64,000 bases of DNA from an uncultured Bryobacteraceae bacterium (GCA_938003835.1 CALKXJ010000012.1:186001-250000), one strand, 5' to 3'; counted from the first letter of the stretch, positions 1 through 8,777 are shown. Notes: generated by a model from the sequence alone, not told the origin. Numbers and translations: made by a program.

Positions 1-1
1 G

Positions 2-1324
2 CTGGCGCCGGCGCGCATCGTCTTGATCCTTGTCGGCGCCTTATTGACCGGATATGCTTTCTTCGGACGCGGTTTCGCCTACCTGGGCGTGCCGCCGGTC
101 TTTGTCGGCGAAATCGTGCTCTTCGCCGTATGCCTCCTGTCGATCCGGACAGGGAGCGCCCGCCGCCGGCTGCACCCGTCGGCACTCATCCTCGTCGCCT
201 TTCTGGCTTGGTGTGCCGCCGGCACCCTTCCGGGGATCTTCCAGTACGGCCTGGACGCGCTGCGTGACGCCGCCCTCTGGGGATACGCAGCATTCGCCCT
301 GGCTGTCGCGGTTGCGTTGTGGCGCGTCGGAGACGTTCGCCCGGTTCTTCGTTGGTATTGCGCCCTGCTAACTCCGCTGCTGGTCTGGTTCTTCCTACTG
401 GGCCTGGCGCGCGCCTCTCAGCCGAACCTGCAATTTCCCGAGGGTCCGGCCGGGGTGCCGCTGGTGATTGTCAAATCCGGGGACGTGGCGGTACACCTGG
501 CCGGCGTGGCGGCCTTTCTGGCTCTCGGCCTGCACCGATCCCGGCTAGCGAGCCCAGCCCACACCTTGAGGCGCGAGTGGCAACTGTGGCTCCTCTGGGT
601 TGGCTGTTTCCTTTTCTACGGTTCGCAGAATCGTGGAGGGCTGCTGGGCCTGACCGTCTCGTTGCTGTTCCTGGCCGTCGTGCTGCGCCGGGGTCGATGG
701 GCCAAAGCGGTCGTCCTTGGGCTGTTGTTGGTCACCGCCTTTGCCGCGATGAACCTGGAGATCGATTTCGGCTATGAGCGAAAGGCCACGCCCCGGCAGA
801 TCGTGGAAAACCTTCAGAGCGTCGTCGGCTCCGACAACCCTCGCCTGGAGGGCACGCGCCGCTGGCGGCTGGAGTGGTGGCGGAAAATCGTCGGGTACAC
901 GGTTCACGGACCGTTTTTCTGGTCGGGAAAGGGATTTGGACCGAATCTTGCCGACGAAGACGGCTTTCAGGTGACGCGCGACCGCAGCCTGCGTAGCCCT
1001 CACAACGGGCACCTGACGATTCTGGCGCGCACGGGCGTGCCGGGCTTCGTCCTCTGGACCGCGTTCCTGCTGGCCCACGGATGGGGTCTCGTCCGCCTGG
1101 CGCGCCGTGCAAGGCTCGCCGGTGACGCCCGGACGTCCCATGTGCTCCTGTGGCTGTTCACCTACTGGCTGGCCGCAACGATCAACGGCGCCTCCGACGT
1201 ATATCTGGAAGGACCTCAGGGAGGCATCTGGTTCTGGTGTCTGGTGGGCGCAGGGCAAAGCCTGATGGCGCTTCCCCGGTGCTCAGGTCCCGGCACCGCC
1301 CCGCTCGTCCCTTCCTCTGCATGA
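2..1324 (+). CDS. O-antigen ligase/polymerase-like membrane protein (5' end outside window)
   Basis: Polytopic membrane protein of the O-antigen ligase/Wzy type, which polymerises or transfers lipid-linked glycan on the outer face of the inner membrane. The frame is open to the left edge of the window, and its first visible residues are already hydrophobic. A TTG at 23 is the first possible start, but the true start is probably upstream. The chain alternates hydrophobic helices with short loops. A large extracytoplasmic loop lies around residues 240-330, and near its end is the motif SPHNGHLTILARTGVPG, which matches the conserved histidine/asparagine segment of this family. The stop overlaps the next start (ATGA at 1321-1324), so the two genes are translationally coupled. 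Whether it acts as polymerase or ligase cannot be told from sequence. Confidence 0.85.
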   Translation: MAPARIVLILVGALLTGYAFFGRGFAYLGVPPVFVGEIVLFAVCLLSIRTGSARRRLHPSALILVAFLAWCAAGTLPGIFQYGLDALRDAALWGYAAFALAVAVALWRVGDVRPVLRWYCALLTPLLVWFFLLGLARASQPNLQFPEGPAGVPLVIVKSGDVAVHLAGVAAFLALGLHRSRLASPAHTLRREWQLWLLWVGCFLFYGSQNRGGLLGLTVSLLFLAVVLRRGRWAKAVVLGLLLVTAFAAMNLEIDFGYERKATPRQIVENLQSVVGSDNPRLEGTRRWRLEWWRKIVGYTVHGPFFWSGKGFGPNLADEDGFQVTRDRSLRSPHNGHLTILARTGVPGFVLWTAFLLAHGWGLVRLARRARLAGDARTSHVLLWLFTYWLAATINGASDVYLEGPQGGIWFWCLVGAGQSLMALPRCSGPGTAPLVPSSA

Positions 1325-2331
1325 AAGCGCTTTCCGACCCTTGTAAGCCGGCTTCGGAGTGCCCGGTCACGGCGGCTCGGCAGTTCGAGACCGTGGGGGT
1401 CTGCATTTTGAGCTGGAACACGCGAGCCAGCCTGATGCGCTGCGTCGGAGAGCTCATCCATCACGCCGGCTTCGCGCCGCGCCAGCTCGTCGTCGTGGAC
1501 AACGCCTCGCGCGACAGCTCCCTCCAAGCGCTGCGAGAGCGCTTCCCCGAAGTGCCCGTCATTGCGAACCGGAAGAATCTCGGCTATTCGCGGGGCAACA
1601 ATCTGGGCGCCGCTCACCTGATGGCGAGGGGATTTCGCTGGTTGTTGTTCGTGAATCCGGACGTGTTGCTGGGGCCCACCGCCGTGGCCGCGATGCTCGA
1701 TGTGCTCATCGCCGACCCCACGGTCGGTTGCGTCGGCGGCGTGCCCATCCGCCCCGGCCGCAGCTCGTCCGAGCGGGCTGGGCGCAACCGACCCGCACTG
1801 ATCGACAAGCTCATCTTGTACGGGCCGCTGGCTCAGCTTTGCGGCCGTTGGCTTGAAACCGGACACATCTTGCGCGCCCGTGAGATCCGCGACGGACAGA
1901 GCGTATACGCGATCTACGGGGCGGCCTGTATGTTCCCCGCGGCGGCATTCGCCGCCATAGGCGGCTTTGACGAAGAGTTCTTCCTGTACGAGGAGGAGTT
2001 CGTCATCGCCGAGCGCCTCCACGCCTGCGGCCTGCGTGTGGCCGTGACCTGCGCCACCTATCTGCACGACGAAGCCGCCGGCACGCGCCAGATTCCGTTT
2101 CGCCGGCGAATCTGGTTCCTCCAGAGCGAGTTCCGGTTCCTTCGAAAATACTGGAGGTGGCCCTTGGCCGCGTGCGCCGCCGTCGCCGCGTGGCGGATCC
2201 TGGAACTGGCAGCCTTCTCCTGGTACTACGGATTTCGCGCCGCCCTGGCCGGCATTCGGAGCCGGGCGCCCTTGCGACGCCGCGACGGCGAGCCGTGTGA
2301 CGCTGCTGATGCGAGTCCTGGTCGTTCATAA
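1321..2331 (+). CDS. Family 2 glycosyltransferase (rhamnosyltransferase-like)
   Basis: Cytoplasmic GT-A fold glycosyltransferase that adds a sugar from a nucleotide donor to the growing surface glycan. The N-terminal half shows the GT2 pattern: CILSWNTR, VVVDNASRDSS (nucleotide-binding aspartates), NLGYSRGNNLG and LFVNPDVLL (the DxD-like site), then GGFDEEFFLYEEE. This arrangement is typical of the WbbL/rhamnosyltransferase branch. The C-terminal part is rich in aromatic and hydrophobic residues and probably associates with the membrane. The ATG at 1321 overlaps the upstream stop and is chosen over an earlier ATG at 1150 that lies deep inside the preceding gene. The length, about 336 residues, is normal for the family. 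Donor and acceptor are unknown. Confidence 0.92.
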   Translation: MKALSDPCKPASECPVTAARQFETVGVCILSWNTRASLMRCVGELIHHAGFAPRQLVVVDNASRDSSLQALRERFPEVPVIANRKNLGYSRGNNLGAAHLMARGFRWLLFVNPDVLLGPTAVAAMLDVLIADPTVGCVGGVPIRPGRSSSERAGRNRPALIDKLILYGPLAQLCGRWLETGHILRAREIRDGQSVYAIYGAACMFPAAAFAAIGGFDEEFFLYEEEFVIAERLHACGLRVAVTCATYLHDEAAGTRQIPFRRRIWFLQSEFRFLRKYWRWPLAACAAVAAWRILELAAFSWYYGFRAALAGIRSRAPLRRRDGEPCDAADASPGRS

Positions 2332-3478
2332 CCGCTACCGCCTGGCCGGGGGCGAGGACGAGTCCGTACGGCAGGAGGTCGAACTGCTGAAAAGCCACGG
2401 GCACCAGATCGCGCTGCTCGAGGCCGACAACCGCGCTCTTGGGCGAAGCGGCGCCCTGCTCGCCGGCATCTGCGGCGCCTGGAATCCGGCCAGCTACTTC
2501 CGGGCCCGGCGGATTATCCGCGCCTTTCGGCCCGACGTGGCGAGCGTCCACAACATCCTGCCGCAACTGTCACCGTCAATCTATTCGGCCGCCTGTGCCG
2601 AAAAGGTTCCGGTTGTGCAGACGCTACACAACTTCCGCCTGCTCTGCCCCGCCGCGACAATGTGCAGGAACGGAAGAGTGTGCGAGACCTGCCGGGGCCG
2701 GACCTTCGCCTGGCCGGGCGTCGCCTACGGTTGTTACCGCGGCAGCCGGCTGGCGACGGCCGCGGTGGCATGGACCTCGGCAGCGCACAAGATTGCCGGC
2801 ACGTGGCAGCGCCGGATCGGCGTCTATGTGGCGCTGACCGAATTCGCACGCCGGCAGTTCGTCATGCATGGGCTTCCGGCCGGCCGCATCGTGGTCAAGC
2901 CGAATTTCTTACTTGAAGACCCTGGGGCCGGAGCTGGGGGAGAAAACATCCTGTTCGTCGGGCGACTGGCGCCGGAGAAAGGCATCGAGACTCTCCTGAA
3001 GGCCTCGAGGTTGCTCGGATCCGGCGTCCCTATCCAAATCCTCGGCGACGGGCCGATGCGTGCCGTGGTCGAGCGGCACAGCCGGGAATTCGCCCACGTT
3101 CAATGGCTCGGCTGGAGATCGACCCAGGAGGTCCTTTCGCTCATGCAAACTTCCCGGCTCCTGGTCGTGCCTTCGGTTTGGTACGAGGGCCTCTGCCGCA
3201 CCGTCATCGAAGCCTTTGCCACCGGTCTGCCGGTTTTTGCCAGCGCCCTGGGGAGTCTTGCCGAACTCGTTGATGATGGCCGCACCGGGCGCCTGTTCCG
3301 CCCGGGCGACCCGGAGGACCTGGCAGCGAAAATCGCGTGGGCGCTCTCTCACCCCGCCGAGCTCGACCGGATGCGCCGACAGGCACGGGCCGAGTACGAG
3401 GCCAAGTACACCGCGGAACGAAACTACGGACTTCTCATGGAAACCTTTCATCGCGCGATCGCAACGGCGAGGCAATGA
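2309..3478 (+). CDS. Family 4 glycosyltransferase
   Basis: GT-B fold retaining glycosyltransferase of the GT4 family. The N-terminal Rossmann half begins MRVLVVHNRYRLAGGED and includes VHNILPQLSPS. The C-terminal half has NILFVGRLAPEKGIETLL, ILGDGPM and VVPSVWYEGLCRTVIEAFATGLPV, which contains the EGLCRTVIEA donor-sugar motif of GT4 enzymes. A cysteine-containing insertion around residues 110-135 (CPAATMCRNGRVCETC) resembles those of other capsule GT4 proteins. The start is placed at ATG 2309, where homology would begin; a GTG at 2297 is also in frame. Either start overlaps the end of the family 2 gene, and the stop overlaps the next ATG (ATGA, 3475-3478). It is therefore the third cistron of a coupled polysaccharide operon. 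Confidence 0.92.
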   Translation: MRVLVVHNRYRLAGGEDESVRQEVELLKSHGHQIALLEADNRALGRSGALLAGICGAWNPASYFRARRIIRAFRPDVASVHNILPQLSPSIYSAACAEKVPVVQTLHNFRLLCPAATMCRNGRVCETCRGRTFAWPGVAYGCYRGSRLATAAVAWTSAAHKIAGTWQRRIGVYVALTEFARRQFVMHGLPAGRIVVKPNFLLEDPGAGAGGENILFVGRLAPEKGIETLLKASRLLGSGVPIQILGDGPMRAVVERHSREFAHVQWLGWRSTQEVLSLMQTSRLLVVPSVWYEGLCRTVIEAFATGLPVFASALGSLAELVDDGRTGRLFRPGDPEDLAAKIAWALSHPAELDRMRRQARAEYEAKYTAERNYGLLMETFHRAIATARQ

Positions 3479-4296
3479 TTCCTGCGGGGGGAGTAACAAC
3501 GGCTTCCCTGCTCGGTCTCAAAGTCCGAGTAACCTCCGCGGAGGCGCTTTGCGCCCGCGTCGTCGATTGGGCCGCTCGCGGACAGTCCCGCTACGTCTGT
3601 TTCTCGCCGGCCGACCACTTCGTCCGCGCGCAGGATGCACCGGGATTTCGCGGCGCCCTCGAGCAGGCCGACTGGATCGCGCCGGACGGCATGGCGGTGG
3701 TCTGGAGCCTTCGCCTGTTGGGCTGGCCCGACGCCCGCCGCGTTTACGGGCCGGACGCGATGCTTGTGCTGCTCGATGCCGCGGCGCGCACCGGCATTCC
3801 CGTGGGCTTTTACGGGGGAGCCCCGGAGACGCTGCGGGCACTGCTCGCGCGTGTCCGCACACGTTTCCCGCGCGTTCAGATCGCCTACGCGTGGGCGCCT
3901 CCGTTCCGGGCTCTGGCACCCCACGAGAGCGAAGAGGCGCTCGGACGCATCAACGCCTCCGGCGCGCGCATCCTCTTCGTCGGCTTGGGCACGCCCAAGC
4001 AGGAGCTGTGGATGGCCGCGCATCGGGGGCGCGTGCGGGCGGTGATGCTGGGCGTCGGCGCCGCTTTCGATTACCTCGCCGGCGCCAAGCGCCAGGCGCC
4101 GCGCTGGCTCATGCCATTGGGGCTGGAATGGCTGTTCCGCCTGACGATGGAGCCGCGGCGGCTCTGGCGCCGCTACCTGCTGAATAACCCGCGATTCGTT
4201 CGCCTGGTGACCGAGGAGCTGCTCCGGCGCCGCTCCAACAGCGGCTCGAACGGCAGCTCAGCGGAGCGTCCGCAGCATGGCAAAGAGAATCCCTGA
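3475..4296 (+). CDS. WecG/TagA/CpsF family glycosyltransferase
   Basis: Glycosyltransferase of the GT26 family, which usually adds the second sugar (for example N-acetylmannosamine or its uronate) to an undecaprenyl-linked primer at the inner membrane. Seen motifs are ADWIAPDGMAVVW (the DG motif with the catalytic aspartate), RVYGPDAML, GFYGGAPETL and FVGLGTPKQELWM, in the canonical order. The C-terminal arginine-rich segment (MEPRRLWRRYLLNNPRF) is the membrane-binding end typical of the family. At about 273 residues it is full length. The ATG overlaps the upstream stop. Its last 39 bases overlap the 3' end of the coiled-coil gene on the other strand. Confidence 0.92.
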   Translation: MIPAGGVTTASLLGLKVRVTSAEALCARVVDWAARGQSRYVCFSPADHFVRAQDAPGFRGALEQADWIAPDGMAVVWSLRLLGWPDARRVYGPDAMLVLLDAAARTGIPVGFYGGAPETLRALLARVRTRFPRVQIAYAWAPPFRALAPHESEEALGRINASGARILFVGLGTPKQELWMAAHRGRVRAVMLGVGAAFDYLAGAKRQAPRWLMPLGLEWLFRLTMEPRRLWRRYLLNNPRFVRLVTEELLRRRSNSGSNGSSAERPQHGKENP

Positions 4297-4761
4297 GAGG
4301 ACCGCTACGTTGCCCACCCAGAAAGCAAATGACCATTTGAGAAGCTCGCTGCGGGCTTCGTGGATCTCCTTGCGCAGGCTACCCTCGACCCGGCTTACCT
4401 CCTGCTGGAATTCCACGCGGAGCTCAGCGCCCATCTGCCGCATTTCGCCTCGCAGCGCAACGGTGGATTCCTGCATCTCGGAGCGCAGTGTGGCAACCGC
4501 CTCCCGTGTCTCCGAGCGCAGCTCGCCAATCCACTGCTGCGTCTCCGCGCGCAGGCCGGCGATCGATCCCTCGATCTCCGCCCGCAGCTCGCCAATCCAC
4601 TGCTGCGTCTCCGCGCGCAGCTGCAGGACGGCCTGTTGGAGATCGGCCTTTGTGGCTGCATGGCGCTCGACGCTGGACTCGACATACTCGAGCAAGGCCC
4701 GGGCTTCTAGCTCTCCGAGCTTTGGCTTGAGTTTGTCGTACAGCTCGAGCACCGTCGCCAT
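4258..4761 (-). CDS. Coiled-coil protein with C-terminal membrane anchor
   Basis: Protein of about 167 residues and unknown function. Residues 1-35 (ATVLELYDKLKPKLGELEARAL) resemble a short helical head. Residues about 40-135 are an uninterrupted coiled coil with repeated units such as LRAETQQWIGEL. The end (WSFAFWVGNVAVLSGILFAML) is a single transmembrane helix. The overall shape recalls DUF1640-like membrane-anchored coiled-coil proteins, but I cannot assign it firmly. The coil carries an exact internal DNA duplication (see the repeat entry). ATG 4761 is preferred; a GTG directly before it at 4764 is also possible. It lies between glycan genes on the opposite strand, and its 3' end overlaps the WecG-type gene by 39 bases, so a glycan role is not implied. 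Confidence 0.8.
   Translation of the reverse strand: MATVLELYDKLKPKLGELEARALLEYVESSVERHAATKADLQQAVLQLRAETQQWIGELRAEIEGSIAGLRAETQQWIGELRSETREAVATLRSEMQESTVALRGEMRQMGAELRVEFQQEVSRVEGSLRKEIHEARSELLKWSFAFWVGNVAVLSGILFAMLRTLR
4517..4620. repeat. Exact 38-bp direct repeat inside coiled-coil gene
   Basis: Bases 4517-4554 and 4583-4620 are identical over 38 positions. The offset is 66 bases, so one period encodes 22 residues (two hendecads) of the coiled coil, each copy including AETQQWIGEL. Because 66 is a multiple of three, gain or loss of a unit would keep the reading frame and only change coil length. Confidence 0.9.
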
Positions 4762-4769
4762 CACCCTCG

Positions 4770-4775
4770 ATTATA
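4770..4775 (-). promoter_or_regulatory. Candidate -10 element (TATAAT) for coiled-coil gene
   Basis: On the minus strand the hexamer TATAAT ends nine bases before ATG 4761, so transcription would begin at or very near the start codon, giving a leaderless or nearly leaderless mRNA. The expected -35 position (TCATCG at 4793-4798) is poor. The hexamer sits in a small inverted repeat CTCG-N6-CGAG. This is suggestive only. Confidence 0.35.
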
Positions 4776-4794
4776 CGAGTTAACCCTCCGGCCG

Positions 4795-6267
4795 ATGAGC
4801 GTTACGCCGCTGCCTGCCCGGCTCGACTGGTCGACAAAGCTGGACCTCCCAGCCGGCGCCGCCTGGCAACCGCGCCCGTGGCTGACCTGTCTCGCACTCG
4901 TCGTTACGGATTCGGCCGGAATCTTGACGGCCGCGCAACTCGGCTACCTTCTCTGGCGGCTCGCCAATCCGGAGATCACGACGGCCAACCTGTTTCATCC
5001 GGCCTCCCTGGCGCTGCTGTTTGTCGCGGCCTATCTCGCCTTCGGCCTCTACGCCGCAGCGAGTCCGGGCCCTGTCGAAGAGCTGCGGCGGCTGACTCTG
5101 GCGACCGGAGTGGTCGCGCTCGTCCTCACCGCCGCCGCCTTTCTCACCAAGGGCGCTGACCAGTACTCGCGCGGAGCCTTCCTGAGCACCGCGTTTCTGG
5201 CAGCGTTTCTCATACCGCTCGGGCGCGCCGGACTGCGGCGCTTTTGTGCCGCCCGCTCGTGGTGGGGCGTTCCGGTGTTGATTTTCGGCGCCGGCGCGAC
5301 CGCTCGCGTGCTCGTGCGCAAGCTCGTCGCCGAGCCGTCGCTGGGACTGAAACCGATCGCCTGCCTGGATGAAGATCCGGCACGTCACACCGGCGACACC
5401 ACCGTGCGGGTGCTCGGGCCCCTGGCGATTGCGCCCGCTCTGGCCCGCCGCTGGCGGATTCGCCACCTTATCGTCGCCATGCCGGAGCTCGAGCGCAGCC
5501 GCCTGCTCGAGATCCTGGAGCGTTACGCGAACGACTTTGCGCGCGTGATCGTCATCCCCAATCTGCTCGGCATGGCCAGCCTGTGGGTGACGCCGCGCGA
5601 CCTAGGGGGCGTTCTCGGCCTGGAGTTGCGCCAGAACCTGCTCGATCCCGCATCCCGGTTCGTGAAGCGGTTTCTCGATTTGCTGCTGGCCTCCGTGCTC
5701 GGCCTGCTCGCGCTGCCTGTTCTTGCGATCGCGGCCGTTTGGATCCGCCGTGTCTCACCGGGTCCGGCGCTGTACTGGCAGAATCGGGAAGGCCGTGGGG
5801 GAAAGACGATTCGCGTGCCGAAGCTGCGCACCATGCATCGGGATGCCGATCGCATGCTGGCAGACTGGCTCGAGCAATCGCCCGAGGCGCGCGAGGAGTG
5901 GCGCCGCTACTGCAAGCTCCGGCGCGACCCGCGCGTCATCCCCGGCATCGGCCGCTGGCTCCGGCGCACCAGCCTGGACGAGCTGCCCCAACTGTGGAAC
6001 GTCCTCCGCGGCGAAATGAGCCTGGTCGGACCCCGCCCCTTCCCCGCCTATCATCTCGAGCGATTCGACCCCGAGTTTCGCGCCCTCCGGGCCCGCGTGC
6101 GCCCCGGCCTGACGGGGCTCTGGCAGGTCGCCGCCCGCTCCGACGGCGACCTCGACGTCCAGCGCGAGCTCGACACCTACTACATCCGCAACTGGTCGCT
6201 CTGGCTCGAGCTCTACATCCTGGGGCGCACCGTTGCGGTAAGCCTCGCCGGCAAGGGCGCCTACTGA
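4795..6267 (+). CDS. WbaP-type polyprenyl-phosphate hexose-1-phosphate transferase
   Basis: Initiating enzyme of surface-polysaccharide synthesis: it transfers a sugar-1-phosphate from a UDP-sugar to undecaprenyl phosphate in the inner membrane. About four to five N-terminal transmembrane helices are followed by a CoA-binding-like domain ([14 protein letters not shown], residues about 160-260). A membrane re-entrant helix begins near [20 protein letters not shown], and the catalytic bacterial sugar-transferase domain follows, with [54 protein letters not shown] and [11 protein letters not shown]. The 490-residue length and the WQVAARSD ending match WbaP (galactose-type) better than short PglC-type enzymes. 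The preceding gene runs on the opposite strand, 33 bases away. The stop overlaps by seven bases the end of the convergent ligase-like gene. Confidence 0.93.
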   Translation: MSVTPLPARLDWSTKLDLPAGAAWQPRPWLTCLALVVTDSAGILTAAQLGYLLWRLANPEITTANLFHPASLALLFVAAYLAFGLYAAASPGPVEELRRLTLATGVVALVLTAAAFLTKGADQYSRGAFLSTAFLAAFLIPLGRAGLRRFCAARSWWGVPVLIFGAGATARVLVRKLVAEPSLGLKPIACLDEDPARHTGDTTVRVLGPLAIAPALARRWRIRHLIVAMPELERSRLLEILERYANDFARVIVIPNLLGMASLWVTPRDLGGVLGLELRQNLLDPASRFVKRFLDLLLASVLGLLALPVLAIAAVWIRRVSPGPALYWQNREGRGGKTIRVPKLRTMHRDADRMLADWLEQSPEAREEWRRYCKLRRDPRVIPGIGRWLRRTSLDELPQLWNVLRGEMSLVGPRPFPAYHLERFDPEFRALRARVRPGLTGLWQVAARSDGDLDVQRELDTYYIRNWSLWLELYILGRTVAVSLAGKGAY

Positions 6268-7439
6268 CGCCGGCCGGCGGCGAGCAGTCCCGCCAGGGCG
6301 AACCAATAGTAGCCGATGGCGGGGCGCTGCTGGAACGGGTAGTCCACCAAAGCGTGCGCCAGCACCGCCGCCGGGCCGATCCACCGGATGCTTCCCGCAG
6401 CGCGCCGAACTACCGTCGCGCCCAGCCCGGCCATCAGAAGCAGCATCGGCAGGCCGCCCTCGGCCGCCCATTGGGCCCAATCGTTGTGCGCCTGGTTGTC
6501 GAACAGCCCGTCGTCGAACCGCGCGTAGGCGGGATAGGCAACCGGCCATGTCCCGAGACCGTGGCCAAACAAGGGCCGGTCACGGAGCATGTCGATGGAA
6601 GCCAAGCTCAGGTGGCGGCGCTCGCCCCACGGATCGGGCCGGGCCAGCTTGGAGAGCAACGGGCTCCAACCCATCGCCGCAGCGAGCCCGACAGCAAGCG
6701 CCATGACGGCCGCCGCCGGCGGGGCGAGGTCGCGCCACGGTGCGCCTGTATGCCTCCTCCAGACCAGCAACGCCGCGAGCGTTTCCGCCGCCAGAAGCGC
6801 CGTGCCGGCGCGCGAACCGGCGGCCGCCACGGAAGCGATCATTACCGCAGCCATCAGCGCGTAAAGCCAGGTCCGGTCGCGCCGTTCAAGCACCCCTGCC
6901 AGCGCCAGCGGAAGCACCGTCTCGAAAAATGCGGCGTACTGGTTGTAGTAGACGAACGGCCCCATGGCACTCGGAACGCCGCAATCAAAAAGCCAGAAGA
7001 TGCGGCCCGGCGCGGTGAACCGCTGCACGGTGGCGACGACGGCCAGTACAAAACCGAACCAGAGAAGACCTGCCAGCACGCGCTCGCGGTCCGCCTGCGC
7101 CCGGAACCACGCGAGTGCCAGCAGGCAGGCCACCAAACGATAGAACCAGTCGAGCGCCGCCTGTTCGGTCGCCCAGGGGTAGACCGAGGCGCCTGAAGCG
7201 AGTTGGAGGACGCCCCAGAGCGCGGCCCCAGCCGGCGCCACCAGCACCCAGTCGAACCGGACGCAGTCGCGGCCCCGCGCGGCGCGTATCAGCCACGCGC
7301 TCGCCACCAGGCTCAGGCCGATCTGAACGCTCGCCGGCGCCCAGCGGGACGGCACCCACTGGAGAAGTAATCCCGCGACGATGAGCGCGGCAAAGGCGAG
7401 CCGCAGTCCCGCGGCGGCTCTGGTCTCATCGATACCTAC
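6261..7439 (-). CDS. O-antigen ligase family membrane protein
   Basis: Polytopic membrane protein of the O-antigen ligase family, with about 10-11 hydrophobic helices. It includes FVYYNQYAAFFETVLPLAL and, in the large late loop, FDNQAHNDWAQWAAEGG, which is the family's AHNDxxQ-like ligase motif. It probably transfers or polymerises lipid-linked glycan at the periplasmic face and, with the first gene of the window, gives two such enzymes in this cluster. The 5' end is unclear. The first helix (LAFAALIVAGLLLQW) is plainly coding, yet between GTG 7355, which would delete that helix, and GTG 7538, which lies inside the divergent methyltransferase gene, there is no ATG, GTG or TTG in frame. The boundary given is the edge of convincing protein sequence, not a chosen start. 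Confidence 0.8.
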   Translation of the reverse strand, partial: VGIDETRAAAGLRLAFAALIVAGLLLQWVPSRWAPASVQIGLSLVASAWLIRAARGRDCVRFDWVLVAPAGAALWGVLQLASGASVYPWATEQAALDWFYRLVACLLALAWFRAQADRERVLAGLLWFGFVLAVVATVQRFTAPGRIFWLFDCGVPSAMGPFVYYNQYAAFFETVLPLALAGVLERRDRTWLYALMAAVMIASVAAAGSRAGTALLAAETLAALLVWRRHTGAPWRDLAPPAAAVMALAVGLAAAMGWSPLLSKLARPDPWGERRHLSLASIDMLRDRPLFGHGLGTWPVAYPAYARFDDGLFDNQAHNDWAQWAAEGGLPMLLLMAGLGATVVRRAAGSIRWIGPAAVLAHALVDYPFQQRPAIGYYWFALAGLLAAGRRQ

Positions 7440-7466
7440 AACCCTTTGCGCGACAATGATTGTATT

Positions 7467-8108
7467 GTGCCACTGGGACGCCGAGGGGGCTGGTATGAAT
7501 GCGCCTACGCCGCCTTGCTCGAACGTTTCGACCGGCACTATGCACCGCTGGTGGCCGAGCGCAAGCGCCGGTTGCTCGGTGAGCTGGCCGGCACCCTGAT
7601 CGAGATCGGCGCCGGCACGGGCGCGAACCTCCCCTACCTGAAGTCCGGCGTGCGGTGGTTCGGCGTCGAGCCCAATCCCGCCATGCGGCGCTACGTCGAG
7701 CACAAGGCGCGGCAACTGGGCGTGAACGCGCAACTGGTCGAAGGCCGAGCCGAACGCCTGCCCTTGGCTAGCGCGAGCGCCGACGCCGTCATCAGCACGC
7801 TGGTGCTGTGCGGCGTGGCCGATCAGCGCGCCGTGCTCGAAGAGATCCTGCGCGTGCTCAAGCCCGGCGGGCGGTTCGTCTTCCTGGAACACGTGGCCGC
7901 CGAGCCGGGCACCGCCACGCGGCGGCGCCAGCGGCTCATCCGGCCCGTCTGGAGCCTGCTCGCCGACGGCTGCCGGCCGGATCGCGAGACCTGGCGCGCG
8001 ATCGAGTCGACCGGCTTCGCTCACCTCGAATACGAACGGTTCCGGCTGCCGCTGCCGATCGCCGGCCCGCACATTGCCGGCGTCGCCATCAAAGACCGGC
8101 TTGGCTAG
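7467..8108 (+). CDS. Class I SAM-dependent methyltransferase
   Basis: Cytoplasmic S-adenosylmethionine-dependent methyltransferase with the Rossmann-like fold. Motif I is LIEIGAGTGANLPYL, the SAM-ribose acidic residue lies in WFGVEPNPAM, and post-motif segments include DAVISTLVLCGVAD and ILRVLKPGGRFVFLEHV. The pattern is closest to the METTL7/UbiE-like group. The substrate is not apparent. Several starts are possible: TTG 7446, GTG 7467 and TTG 7515; the middle one is used because the tryptophan/tyrosine-rich N-terminus (GWYECAYAALLERFDRHY) resembles that of relatives. The gene is divergent from the O-antigen-ligase-like gene with essentially no intergenic space, and a small inverted repeat (ACAATGATTGT, 7453-7463) lies between them. 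Confidence 0.85.
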   Translation: MPLGRRGGWYECAYAALLERFDRHYAPLVAERKRRLLGELAGTLIEIGAGTGANLPYLKSGVRWFGVEPNPAMRRYVEHKARQLGVNAQLVEGRAERLPLASASADAVISTLVLCGVADQRAVLEEILRVLKPGGRFVFLEHVAAEPGTATRRRQRLIRPVWSLLADGCRPDRETWRAIESTGFAHLEYERFRLPLPIAGPHIAGVAIKDRLG

Positions 8109-8117
8109 ACTGGTCGC

Positions 8118-8576
8118 ATGGCGTTCCAACTCACCGTGGCAGGCTTCCGCGAGGGAGAGACCATTCCCAAAGAGCACACCTGCGAAGGCAAGGACATCTC
8201 GCCCGCTCTCGCCTGGGAAGAGGCTCCCGCCGGCACCCAGAGTTACGCTTTGATCATGGACGACCCGGACGCGCCGGTGGGCACTTGGAACCACTGGCTC
8301 CTCTGGAACATTCCGGCGACGACGACCTCCCTACCCGAGGGCGTCCGTCCGGGCTTCATCGGCGTCGACGGCACGAACGATTTCGGCAAGCGCGGCTACG
8401 GCGGTCCCTGCCCGCCGCGAGGCCACGGGCCGCACCGGTACTACTTTCGGCTTTACGCGCTCGACGTAGCGGATCTCAAGCTGCGTCCAGGCGCCAAGCG
8501 CGCGGAGCTGGACCGAGCGCTCAGAGGTCACATTCTGGCCGAAGCGCAGTACATGGGGCGCTACGAGAGGCGCTGA
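8118..8576 (+). CDS. YbhB/YbcL family PEBP-like protein
   Basis: Small globular protein of the phosphatidylethanolamine-binding (Raf kinase inhibitor-like) family; bacterial members have no settled function. Hallmarks are seen in order: KEHTCEGKDISPALAWEEAP, YALIMDDPDAPVGTWNHWLLWNIP (the ligand pocket DPDAP) and GYGGPCPPRGHGPHRYYFRLYALD (the GPxPPxGHHRY-type motif). At 152 residues it is full length, and it has no signal peptide, which fits the cytoplasmic YbhB branch. It starts nine bases after the methyltransferase stop, so the two probably share a transcript. Confidence 0.93.
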   Translation: MAFQLTVAGFREGETIPKEHTCEGKDISPALAWEEAPAGTQSYALIMDDPDAPVGTWNHWLLWNIPATTTSLPEGVRPGFIGVDGTNDFGKRGYGGPCPPRGHGPHRYYFRLYALDVADLKLRPGAKRAELDRALRGHILAEAQYMGRYERR

Positions 8577-8580
8577 GGGC

Positions 8581-8670
<90 letters not shown>

Positions 8671-8777
8671 GGGGATCTACTTAATAGGCTAGCCCGCTCG
8701 CAGGGTTCATCGCAAGCCTGCTGAGCGCCCGCGCTTCCGCCGGTGTAGACTAAGGGCAGCGCGGGCGGAGGTGCGAA

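Noticed and set aside
5583-7196. 537-codon plus-strand frame
   Set aside because: Proline/arginine-rich shadow of the WbaP-type gene and of the antisense ligase gene; no motif.
7440-8294. N-terminal extension of the ligase-like frame up to 8294
   Set aside because: It is antisense to the methyltransferase and PEBP-like genes and shows no protein family character. The hydrophobic protein begins near 7439.
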